From positions 1 through 64,000 of IMG/VR virus record IMGVR_UViG_3300009594_000003: a DNA stretch of 64,000 nt; one strand, given 5' to 3'. Every line of letters begins with the position of its first letter. Position 1 is the first letter of the stretch. Under the pieces are notes generated by a model. The model searched no databases. It had not been told where the DNA came from and saw only the letters and a program-made list of their open reading frames with translations. The translations under genes and the position numbers were made by a program. Below are positions 57,616 through 64,000 of this stretch, piece by piece. This DNA comes from a virus.

Positions 57616-59543
57616 ACGAAACGTATTTTTGCGATATTGCTGGCTGTTGGGATGGTAGCCTTTGCTGCCCACGGCCAAACCATCGATACACAATTCAAAG
57701 GCAGCGGAAGCTCGAAACCATCAGGTTCGAGTTCCTCGAAGCCATCTGGAAGTAGCTCAAAGCCCTCTACTAGAAGCAGTAGCTCGAAGCCTTCTACCGG
57801 CAGCAGCAGTTCCAAGTCCTCTACTGGAAGCAGTAGTTCAAAGCCCTCTACTGGAAACAGTAGCTCGAAGCCTTCTACCGGCAGCAGTTCCAAGTCCTCT
57901 ACCGGAAGTAACTCGAAGTCATCTACGCCTCCGGGTGGCAGTAGCTCGAAGCCATCTACTCCTCCAGGTAGTAGCAGTTCTAAGCCGTCTGTAACCCCGC
58001 CAAGCGGCAGTAGCACCAAACCTGGAAGTTCATCGCCTTCGGTGAAACCGGGCACCATGCCTCCGAGCAGCCCGTCTGTAAGGCCGGATGGCAAGACGCC
58101 GAGTGGCACGGTAAAGAAGGACGATACCAAGCCAGGGGCTTCCGTTCGTCCCAACACTGACGATGCGATTCCAACAGGCCCTTCGGGTAAGCCGGTAAAT
58201 CCGAAGAGCGTCGGAGGCAAAACCTACGACGACGCTGCGGCTGCCGCCGCTGCAAGAGCCAAGTCAAAAGAGAATTTCCAGAAAGCCCAAACTGCGAAGG
58301 CTGAATACACCGACCCGAAAGGCAAGGTCGTAAAGATCGACAGTGCTGCCCCCAAACTGCAACTGTACGAAATAAACTTGATGCCGACAGCTATCGAACC
58401 AGATCAACTCGTGTCGAGCATCACTACCATCATCACTACGGCCCCCGATACAGCTACTACTGTAGTCAACCCTACGTGTACATCGGCGGCGGCTACTTTC
58501 CCCTGTTCTGGTACGTCATGCTGGACTAGTCGCTCAAACGTCGAGCGGCGTGGTTCTACCACAATCAACATGTCATGGATCAGGCCCTATACCAAAAGTC
58601 TCTTGCCGAAAACACAACCCTGCGTCTTGAAATCGAGAAAATGAAAGCTCGCAATGTGGCAGTCAACGCTGCTTACATCGATCCTGAGTTTGCAGAAAAT
58701 CCCAATTTGATGTACACTCAGGAACACATCGACGTCGTGTATAACCCGGTTCACGACGATGACCCCGTTGTCCACGTCGTTTACCACGGAGACGGTAGCG
58801 GTGGATGGATCGTGCTGTGGGTGCTACTCGGCATCCTGGTAGTCGTACTCATCGTCTGCCTCATCTTCATCAAGAACTGGAAGGAGTACCAAATGCCGAC
58901 TCTATGGGAAATGCTGACCAAAAAGAAAGAGAAGGCCATCTCACAAGATGAGGTCTTCTACAATCCGCTTAAATTGCGGATCGGCAATCACATCAAGGTC
59001 AACAACCTCGATCTGGGCAAGCTGTCCTTCAGTTTGACCAACATGAGGGTGGTCGAGCGAAACATCGACGGCCAGAGTTTCCGCTTCGCCGACTACGATC
59101 TGACTGCCCGACCGCTCGATGGTGAACCGGTACACCAACGTATCCGGGTGACGCCTCATGACGACAGAACCTTCGGTGTATTGCTGCTCAAGCACTTCAC
59201 CGGTTTTGGGTACGATGAAGGCTACCATAAGGGCCTCGCCTTTGAGAATAACAAGGGTGAAGCTTACGAGCCGGAATGGGATGGCCGGTATTGGCGTGTC
59301 AACGACGTACAAACCGAGTGGAACGCCAAGACCGACACACTCACCGACGCCAACAGCGACGGTTTCATTTCCAAGAGCGAAGTCAAGCACGGCAAGCTCA
59401 CGTATTGGGACTTCTGGCGTGAGACCAACATCGAAGGTCTCAAGGTGCTGGAGTTCTACATCGTGGAAATGAACGGCGAAGACGGCTGGTTCGATATCTG
59501 GGTGGGCCAGGAGATCGATCCAAACCGTGTCGAGGTCATCTAG
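57616..59543 (+). pseudogene. Secreted Ser/Lys/Pro-repeat protein with TM helix and EF-hand, broken
   Basis: The best start is ACG 57616 (expected ATG), 6 nt after GGAAGAAG, giving KRIFAILLAVGMVAFAAHGQ, a signal peptide; TTG 57601 is an alternative. Then 110 residues of SSSKPSTG-type repeats, a conserved part and, after a frame change near 58360, VRNKLDADSYRTRST..., YVYIGGGYFPLFWYVMLD. A TAG (58527-58529) follows where SLKRRAAWFYHN continues, a typical W position. After 58575 come a coiled part, a TM helix (GGWIVLWVLLGILVVVLIVCL), a folded domain and an EF-hand loop DANSDGFISKSE. It resembles a planctomycete envelope protein family as I recall it. A second start at 58575 could express the C-terminal half. 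Confidence 0.7.
57700..57990 (+). repeat. Serine/lysine/proline codon repeats
   Basis: About ten imperfect units of 24-27 bp (AGTAGCTCGAAGCCTTCTAC and variants), coding SSSKPSTG. Expansion and loss by slippage are likely. Confidence 0.8.
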
Positions 59544-59563
59544 CAGCCCAAGGACGATATATT

Positions 59564-59753
59564 ATGATACCCAAAATGAACACGCAGACCCGAAAAGTGG
59601 TACGAGTTACGACCGAGGAGTTTGAGTTGGACGACGGGCAGATATTCCCGCATGTCGTTGAACTTGCCCCCCGACGAAGTTCCCACTATGGAGGAGTTTC
59701 AGGCTACCTACGACCACTGGAGGACCGTGATTGCGAATGAATTGAAAGAATAG
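59564..59753 (+). pseudogene. Small gene broken in a C run
   Basis: ATG 59564 opens RKVVRVTTEEFELDDGQIF and HVVELAP, then meets six C at 59669-59674. With one C fewer, the frame continues DEVPTMEEFQATYDHW..., ANELKE to TAG 59753. A 63-aa protein of unknown function is implied. Confidence 0.55.
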
Positions 59754-59758
59754 ACAAA

Positions 59759-59929
59759 ATGAACAAACTGGTGAACATCAGCCAGGCAGCCGAGATGCTT
59801 GGCGTCTCCACCAAAATACTATGCCTATGGGATGGTGAAGGTAAGGTAGAGGCAGTTAGAACGGCAGACTTCGGGGTATACGAGCAGTCACGGTGTTACA
59901 ATAGAATGAATGGACAGTGGGCAGAGTAA
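59759..59929 (+). CDS. MerR-like HTH, probable IS607 TnpA N-terminal fragment
   Basis: A 56-aa ORF: MNKLVNISQAAEMLGVST, then KILCLWDGEGKVEAVRTA. Winged-helix MerR domains at the start of IS607 transposases read A-A-x-x-L-G-V-S-x-x-T-L-R-R-W-x-x-x-G-K-L. The recombinase domain is missing. It lies 0.5 kb from a TnpB relic, so both may be from one IS607 element. Confidence 0.6.
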   Translation: MNKLVNISQAAEMLGVSTKILCLWDGEGKVEAVRTADFGVYEQSRCYNRMNGQWAE

Positions 59930-60420
59930 GACCTACGAGCAAGAGTTAGTTAATGACATGATTTCGCCTATGTCGTCCTTCTCCAGCAAGATTTACGGCA
60001 AGCATTCAGCCGAGAACCGCAAATGCCGTAAATTGGAAAAGTTAGCAGCGTTGAGACAGTTGCCGATGGGGGCGGCTGTGCCTGTAGATGTGGAAGAAAT
60101 ACATGAACCAACCGGCATACTGGAAACTGGACAGCAAGATCAAGGCGAGGCAGAAGAATGTGGCAACGTACCAGAAATTAACCAGGCGGAACTCATTACC
60201 TACTGACCGTGGCTACTGAACACTCTGCAACTACCAACCGCCCTACGAAAGCGGCACGAAGATTGTGCAACTTGAAGAACTTGGGCACTGGTTGGTGCTA
60301 TGTATGCTCACCCTGACAAGTTCACTCATATTCCAATCGTGGATGAGTGGGTAGTGATTGCCGAAGAACTTGCTGCTAAGAGCGGTGGCGTTCTCCCTTA
60401 CGCTCGCTGGTTGCAGGCAG
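59910..60420 (+). pseudogene. Unknown gene cut by the TnpB insertion
   Basis: Reading across two frames gives ENRKCRKLEKLAALRQLPMG, AAVPVDVEEIHEP, then YWKLDSKIKARQKNVATYQKL, TRRNSLPTDRGY, a TGA (60217-60219) where relatives have Trp as I recall them, and TLCNYQPPYESGTKIVQLEELG. Then frame breaks and a 40-residue stretch (YAHPDKFTHIPIVDEWVV...) up to the TnpB sequence. Family unknown. Confidence 0.45.
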
Positions 60421-60833
60421 AGAATGGATGAGGTTGCTAAAGAAGTAATACAGCAACCAGATGTGAAAATGGTCGTAATGGAAGACTTGAAAAAGTTAAA
60501 CCACAAGATCAAATTCAGACGCCGCCTGAGTAAAAATATGCGGCAGTCGCTCGGTACATGGGCGTATCGTTACTGGCTGAACCGGATACAAATGGCAACT
60601 GAGGATAACCGTGTTAGTCTTCGTCATGTTCCACCGGCATATACCAGTCAGCGATGCAGTGCATGTGGTCATATTGAGCGGAGAAACCGAAATGGTGAGA
60701 AGTTCTTGTGCAGGAAGTGTGCTACGCCTGCAATGCAGATGTGAATGCTGCCAAGAACATTGAGTTCCGGTGTACCAGCCGACCTTACGGTGCGGCTTCC
60801 AAACCGAGAAACAGGGATTTTTGTCTAAGGTAA
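60415..60833 (+). pseudogene. tnpB: TnpB remnant (C-terminal)
   Basis: DEVAKEVIQQPDVKMVVMEDL (RuvC Glu), KFRRRLSKNMRQSLGTWAYRYWL, VPPAYTSQRCSACGH, then a frame change in CRKCG..., ACNADVNAAKNIEF (last RuvC Asp). The missing G in TGTGCTACG accounts for the break. The N-terminal half is absent, as in the relic at 1.2 kb. Terminal sequences were not defined. Confidence 0.82.
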
Positions 60834-60870
60834 GATTTTCCAAGTTTTGAAGAACGATTGCGACGGTGTG

Positions 60871-60920
60871 ACTAGAAAACAAAAAGGCCCGGCTTTCGCC
60901 GGGCCTTTTTGTTTTCTAGT
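60871..60920. terminator. Long bidirectional terminator
   Basis: A perfect 23-bp stem with loop TTTC (60871-60920), core AAAAAGGCCCGGC / GCCGGGCCTTTTT. The outer arms CTAG include the stop of the leftward gene at 60916. Confidence 0.93.
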
Positions 60921-61314
60921 CTAGCGTAATCTTTGGCGTTATCTCAATCGTTCCGCCGCCAACCGGCAGCACGAATGGACCGCCTGCAAACTTCTCTGCC
61001 CATAGCAAACTTCCTGCTGGGCCGGTTATGTAGTAACCATAACACGTCACAGGATCAAGCATATTGAATTGCTGGGCTGCGTATTGTGCGGTCGTCACAT
61101 TTGACACGGTAGAAACGGTCCAGCTAGCACCCGTCAGGGTCAGCGGAGAATAACCAGAGATACCAGAAACTTCGGTGAAACTGCTGGAAATCGAGTTATC
61201 CGTTGGATCGTGGTTGTTCGTGTAAAGGTGAATGACCAAGTTGGCTGGAGCCATCTTGTTGACGATCATCTCCAACATTTTCGCTTCGCCGACATCAGGT
61301 GCAACTAGTGCCAT
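60916..61314 (-). CDS. Common phage virion-type protein
   Basis: A 132-aa protein, MALVAPDVGEAKMLEMIVNK, then APANLVIHLYTNNHDPTDNS..., YYITGPAGSLLWAEKF and IEITPKITLD. This pattern is widespread in metagenomic phages and is usually called structural; fine role unknown. A TAGATAATAG stretch lies further up. It ends inside the long terminator. Confidence 0.65.
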   Translation of the reverse strand: MALVAPDVGEAKMLEMIVNKMAPANLVIHLYTNNHDPTDNSISSSFTEVSGISGYSPLTLTGASWTVSTVSNVTTAQYAAQQFNMLDPVTCYGYYITGPAGSLLWAEKFAGGPFVLPVGGGTIEITPKITLD

Positions 61315-61363
61315 TTTCCCTCCGTTTGTGTCCTAGATAATAGTGAATGAAGCTTAACTATAA

Positions 61364-61774
61364 ATGCCGCTGAGAGAAAAATACCGTGGGAAAAAATACA
61401 TTGACATGAAACCATCTAGAGAAGAGTTGGAAAAGTACCAAAATAATCTGGCTGGAGGAGCCGGGGCGTTTGGGGTCAGTGAGCGGACCATCAGAAGATG
61501 GTTAGACGCCGAGGGTCTTTATCGACCTACGGAAGGGTATGGTCCTAACAAGCTGACTGAAAAACAGGTAGAAGAGATTAGACGCCTACATATACAGAAA
61601 AAGTACACGCAAGCTCAGCTAGGCAAGAGATTCGGCGTTACCCAAGCAACGATAGGCAGAATACTTAATAACATCTATCACAAGAAAACCGACCTGAAAC
61701 TTGGCGGGGCTGCCATCGTCAGTTTCCATGAAAAGTTTCCACCCACCGAACTGTGCCACTCTCAGACCGCATGA
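61364..61774 (+). CDS. Double helix-turn-helix protein
   Basis: A 136-aa basic protein: AFGVSERTIRRWLDAEGLY and YTQAQLGKRFGVTQATIGRIL are two HTH units. The ATG is the end of TATAAATG, so the promoter box merges with the start codon. Likely a DNA-binding regulator or packaged protein. The last 19 codons overlap the convergent glpX gene. Confidence 0.65.
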   Translation: MPLREKYRGKKYIDMKPSREELEKYQNNLAGGAGAFGVSERTIRRWLDAEGLYRPTEGYGPNKLTEKQVEEIRRLHIQKKYTQAQLGKRFGVTQATIGRILNNIYHKKTDLKLGGAAIVSFHEKFPPTELCHSQTA

Positions 61775-62645
61775 AGACGCTGTGCGTCACCGGCCCAACG
61801 CTGGTGTAGCGAACTCCCTTCAACATACTACCATCGGTGATCCCTGTGGCTGCAAAAACACATTCGCCTTTGACTAATCCGTTGGTGTCATAAACCGGAC
61901 CTTCTGGTTTCCAGGCATCGTCTTGCAAAGCTACTTGGGCCTGGAACTCACCACCGAGGCACTTGATAGCCGCTGCCGCCAAGACTGCTTCGGGTGCTCC
62001 GCCGATGCCAAAATATATATCAACTCCACTATTGGGCAAACAAGTAGCAATAGCTCCAGATACGTCACAGTCCTGAATCAGTTTGATGCGGACACCTAGC
62101 TGTCTCAGTTCCTTGATGAATTGCTCGTGACGTGGCCTATTCAAAACACACACCATCAGATCAACCAGCTTTTTATTGGCTGCTGTGGCTACGTGTTGCA
62201 CAATGTCTAGTAGTGCCCACCAGAGTTTCACATCAGTCTTGAGGTTGGTTTTTATCTTCTTTCCGAAAGCCAGCTTCTTCATGTAGAAATGCGGTGTAGT
62301 AAACATGGCGTCTACAGGAGCCATCGCCAGGGTAGCAATGGCCTCTGGACCAGAAGTAACTGTGGGCGTGGTGCCCTCGATGGGATCAACGGCAATCTCA
62401 TAATCAGCGGACATCCAAGATTGCTCTGTGCCCAACCGCTCTCCCTGGAACAACCCATAGCTTTTATCCTTCTCCCCTTCACCGATGCGAATGATACCAC
62501 TGAACTTTATCAAGTTCAGTCGGTTCCTCATTGCATCCGTTGCCGCTTTATCTGCAAGTTCCTTGTTGCCGCTGCCGACCCAATGTGAAGCTGCTATAGC
62601 AGCCGCTTCGGTCACTCTAACTAGATCAAGGCTGATATTCTTCAT
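61719..62645 (-). CDS. glpX: Fructose-1,6-bisphosphatase, class II
   Basis: Hydrolyses fructose 1,6-bisphosphate to fructose 6-phosphate, the step of gluconeogenesis or the Calvin cycle. The 308-aa protein has RVTEAAAIAASHW, RIGEGEKDKS, the metal-binding AVDPIEGTT, NRPRHEQFIKELRQLGVRI, YFGIGGAPEAVLAA and TGITDGSMLKGV, all class II (GlpX) marks. Complete. A TTTATATAG box lies ahead, suggesting late expression. With rmlA and the epimerase it could raise sugar phosphates. Unusual in phages apart from cyanophage relatives. Confidence 0.93.
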   Translation of the reverse strand: MKNISLDLVRVTEAAAIAASHWVGSGNKELADKAATDAMRNRLNLIKFSGIIRIGEGEKDKSYGLFQGERLGTEQSWMSADYEIAVDPIEGTTPTVTSGPEAIATLAMAPVDAMFTTPHFYMKKLAFGKKIKTNLKTDVKLWWALLDIVQHVATAANKKLVDLMVCVLNRPRHEQFIKELRQLGVRIKLIQDCDVSGAIATCLPNSGVDIYFGIGGAPEAVLAAAAIKCLGGEFQAQVALQDDAWKPEGPVYDTNGLVKGECVFAATGITDGSMLKGVRYTSVGPVTHSVFMRSESGTVRWVETFHGN

Positions 62646-62650
62646 TGTTC

Positions 62651-62663
62651 TCTTCTATATAAA
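62651..62663. promoter_or_regulatory. Bidirectional T4-late-like boxes
   Basis: TATATAAA on the + strand, 2 nt before ATG 62666 (AAAGC-ATG), and TTTATATAG on the minus strand, 13 nt before ATG 62645. One AT-rich block serves both starts. Confidence 0.5.
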
Positions 62664-62665
62664 GC

Positions 62666-63211
62666 ATGGGACTACTGAACGAGGATGGCACCCCGTACAA
62701 GGCCATAGGAAGCATCCAGCAATTCAACCCGGAAAACAAACAACACTGCTTGTTTAGTTTTTGGGACGAAGAGGCTATTCGTCAAGGAGGCTCTCCAATA
62801 TATTACTACGAAGTCTTCATCCAAATCAACAACACTTTCGATCCGATTTATAGAGAGGACCGTGGCAAGTTGTGGTCTAACTTCCCAGTGGAACTATGGG
62901 CTATGTACGAACCTATTCCTTCTCAGAACTACCAAAATGCTTATGGCATAGACTCCCCAGACGATATCATTTTCGAGATGAACTATGATGCCGTCATCAG
63001 AGATTTGGGGCATCTGCCGAAACCTGGGTCTAGAATCTTCACTCCCCACCTGCGGGAGAATTGGGAAGTAATATCTAATAAGACTGGAGAGTTTAAGACA
63101 TGGGGCATCATCAGAATACAAACGCTTTGTAGGAGATGGCAAGAAACTGTTACCACTGGTGAGGGTAAGGTATCTCAAGCCCAACCAGATTTCAAGATAG
63201 ATGCAGTATGA
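62666..63211 (+). CDS. Putative neck/tail completion protein
   Basis: A 181-aa protein: MGLLNEDGTPYKAIGSIQQF, FSFWDEEAIRQGGSPIYYYE, PSQNYQNAYGIDSPDDIIFE, GHLPKPGSRIFTPHLRENWE. I recall closely matching structural proteins in T4-like giant phages, near neck genes, but cannot fix the number. No ribosome site: the TATATAAA box is 2 nt from the start. Confidence 0.6.
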   Translation: MGLLNEDGTPYKAIGSIQQFNPENKQHCLFSFWDEEAIRQGGSPIYYYEVFIQINNTFDPIYREDRGKLWSNFPVELWAMYEPIPSQNYQNAYGIDSPDDIIFEMNYDAVIRDLGHLPKPGSRIFTPHLRENWEVISNKTGEFKTWGIIRIQTLCRRWQETVTTGEGKVSQAQPDFKIDAV

Positions 63212-63219
63212 GGTAGACC

Positions 63220-63783
63220 ATGACACTAGAACAAGTACAGAAATTGAAGGCAGAGCTTCTTAGCAGGCTCATCAACGCAGAAGAGCAACTAGAGGCCAAG
63301 GTCTCAGAACTTACCATCCATGAGGGCAAGAAGAAAGAGAAATCCAAGGAATGGAAGTTCGGTAAGGGGATCAAAGGCACGGTGCGTGCTGCTATAACCA
63401 AACACTCCGATAAGTTCGACAAGGACTGCAAAGACCCGGATCGTTTATGCCCATACGCCGTCTTCGCCGCCAAGAAGAAAAAGGGAATGACAGCCAAATA
63501 CAAAGACCAACCAAGTACACTAAAAGGCAAACCAAAGAAAAGGAAACGATTCCAAAACGAATGCTTCATGACTTTCGAGGAATGGTTGCCTCTACGTGAA
63601 GACTGTGGCAAACCACACCCGATCACAAAGATGCAGAAGATAGATCATGAAGAAAAAAAAAGGTCGCCGAAGGTAAGAGACCTCAGAGACGACCTGAGTA
63701 GTGACTACAAAGGACACATCAAGCACAACGGAACCGTGGAGCCATTCAAGGTTTTCGATAAACGAACTCTACGAAGAAGTTAG
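63220..63783 (+). CDS. Lysine-rich phage protein with internal targeting-like motif
   Basis: A 187-aa protein, very Lys-rich (GKKKEKSKEWKFGKG, KKKKGMTAKYKDQP), with LCPYAVFAAKKKKG. At residue 117 it holds M-T-F-E-E-W-L-P-L-R-E, the same motif as at the N-termini of head proteins, so a start at 63568 is possible. Function likely DNA-contact in the virion; not proven. Confidence 0.55.
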   Translation: MTLEQVQKLKAELLSRLINAEEQLEAKVSELTIHEGKKKEKSKEWKFGKGIKGTVRAAITKHSDKFDKDCKDPDRLCPYAVFAAKKKKGMTAKYKDQPSTLKGKPKKRKRFQNECFMTFEEWLPLREDCGKPHPITKMQKIDHEEKKRSPKVRDLRDDLSSDYKGHIKHNGTVEPFKVFDKRTLRRS

Positions 63784-64000
63784 GCTTGTGTATCTTCTTG
63801 AAGAACCACAGAGGGATTTTCGGTTTTCGCAGGGGCGTTCTGATGTCCAGTATCTTCACCCTCAATGGCATCTGGGTCTGAGTTTTGAAAATGCGGTAGG
63901 TCTTCACGTCTCACCTTGAAATAAGCTGGCTTGATCCTCTTCATTGTCTTTGGGCGGTCGGAGCGACTACCCTTGTTGCACTCATTGAATAGATTTCTTA
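63780..64000 (-). CDS. Partial gene leaving the window
   Basis: On the minus strand the open frame runs from the right edge to TAA at 63780: NLFNECNKGSRSDRPK, TMKRIKPAYFKVRREDLPHF..., PSVVLQEDTQA. About 73 codons, charged, C-terminal part only. Its stop overlaps the stop of the + strand gene. Not identified. Confidence 0.5.
   Translation of the reverse strand, partial: RNLFNECNKGSRSDRPKTMKRIKPAYFKVRREDLPHFQNSDPDAIEGEDTGHQNAPAKTENPSVVLQEDTQA

Noticed and set aside
43-64000. Genome-wide reassignment of TAG to an amino acid (for example Gln, as in Lak phages)
   Set aside because: Many intact genes end in TAG (guaC, methylase 14210, AAA+ 33032, RNA ligase 35132, kinase 48345) with no protein-like extension beyond it, so TAG is a working stop here.
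1-64000. tRNA genes and CRISPR arrays
   Set aside because: No cloverleaf-compatible GTTCGAATCC-like arms or regularly spaced direct repeats were found on either strand by eye; a tRNAscan run could still find unusual ones.

Overview
This window reads as part of the genome of a very large T4-related (myovirus-like) phage whose host is probably a planctomycete or a similar bacterium. Signs of a phage: about a dozen proteins share a short N-terminal motif of the M-K-x-F-x-E-W/Y type, often followed by an L/I-x-E site, as in T4 proteins sorted into the prohead and cut by its protease. There is a neck-like protein, a small protein resembling a stretch of the T4 major capsid protein, a simple virion-type protein, a COOH.NH2-ligase, a prim-pol fragment and several homing endonucleases. 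Signs of the host: a LolA-like lipoprotein carrier, a McsA-like zinc/UVR protein, a broken secreted Ser/Lys-rich protein with an EF-hand and several small families that I associate, from memory, with planctomycetes.

Layout. 1-7 kb: guaC, TnpB and glycosyltransferase relics, small genes, a TrmH/SpoU methyltransferase, a DGQHR-type protein, a LAGLIDADG nuclease and a likely decoration protein. 7-31 kb: both strands coding, with lysine 6-aminotransferase, glutamate dehydrogenase, two proteases, a thioredoxin-like protein, a Dam-type methylase, sugar-transfer and methyl-transfer enzymes, a McsA-like protein, an epimerase, and many virion-type genes. 31-51 kb: an island coded almost only on the + strand, driven by sigma70-like promoters with 16-17 nt spacers. 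It holds an AAA+ ATPase, a DRB0094-type RNA ligase, coaD, rmlA, a wrecked uracil-DNA glycosylase locus, and the NAD block: pncA, a vWA protein, pncB, nadE, a PP2C phosphatase, a broken nadD, a glycosyltransferase and a protein kinase. 51-64 kb: virion-type genes again, with a second degraded patch (57.6-60.8 kb) and a class II fructose-1,6-bisphosphatase.

How the genes fit together. pncA, pncB, nadD and nadE together form the complete route nicotinamide to nicotinate to NaMN to NaAD to NAD, but nadD has lost its start codon and carries two in-frame TAG codons at tryptophan positions. A vWA / PP2C / kinase trio resembling the TerY-P triad of Ter stress systems is interleaved with these genes. 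guaC, gdh, lat, glpX and rmlA would redirect purine, amino-acid and sugar metabolism during infection.

Regulation. Two promoter types are visible: sigma70-like (TTGACA/TTTACA, 16-17 nt, TATAAT/TACAAT/TAGAAT), and T4-late-like AT boxes (TAAATAG, TATATAG, TAGATAA) only 2-8 nt from the start codon of many virion genes, which suggests leaderless late messages. Most operons end in bidirectional hairpin terminators. About ten small accessory genes carry stops or frameshifts, while genes up to 3 kb are intact; this may be real decay or uncorrected sequencing error. No rRNA, tRNA or CRISPR array was recognised.
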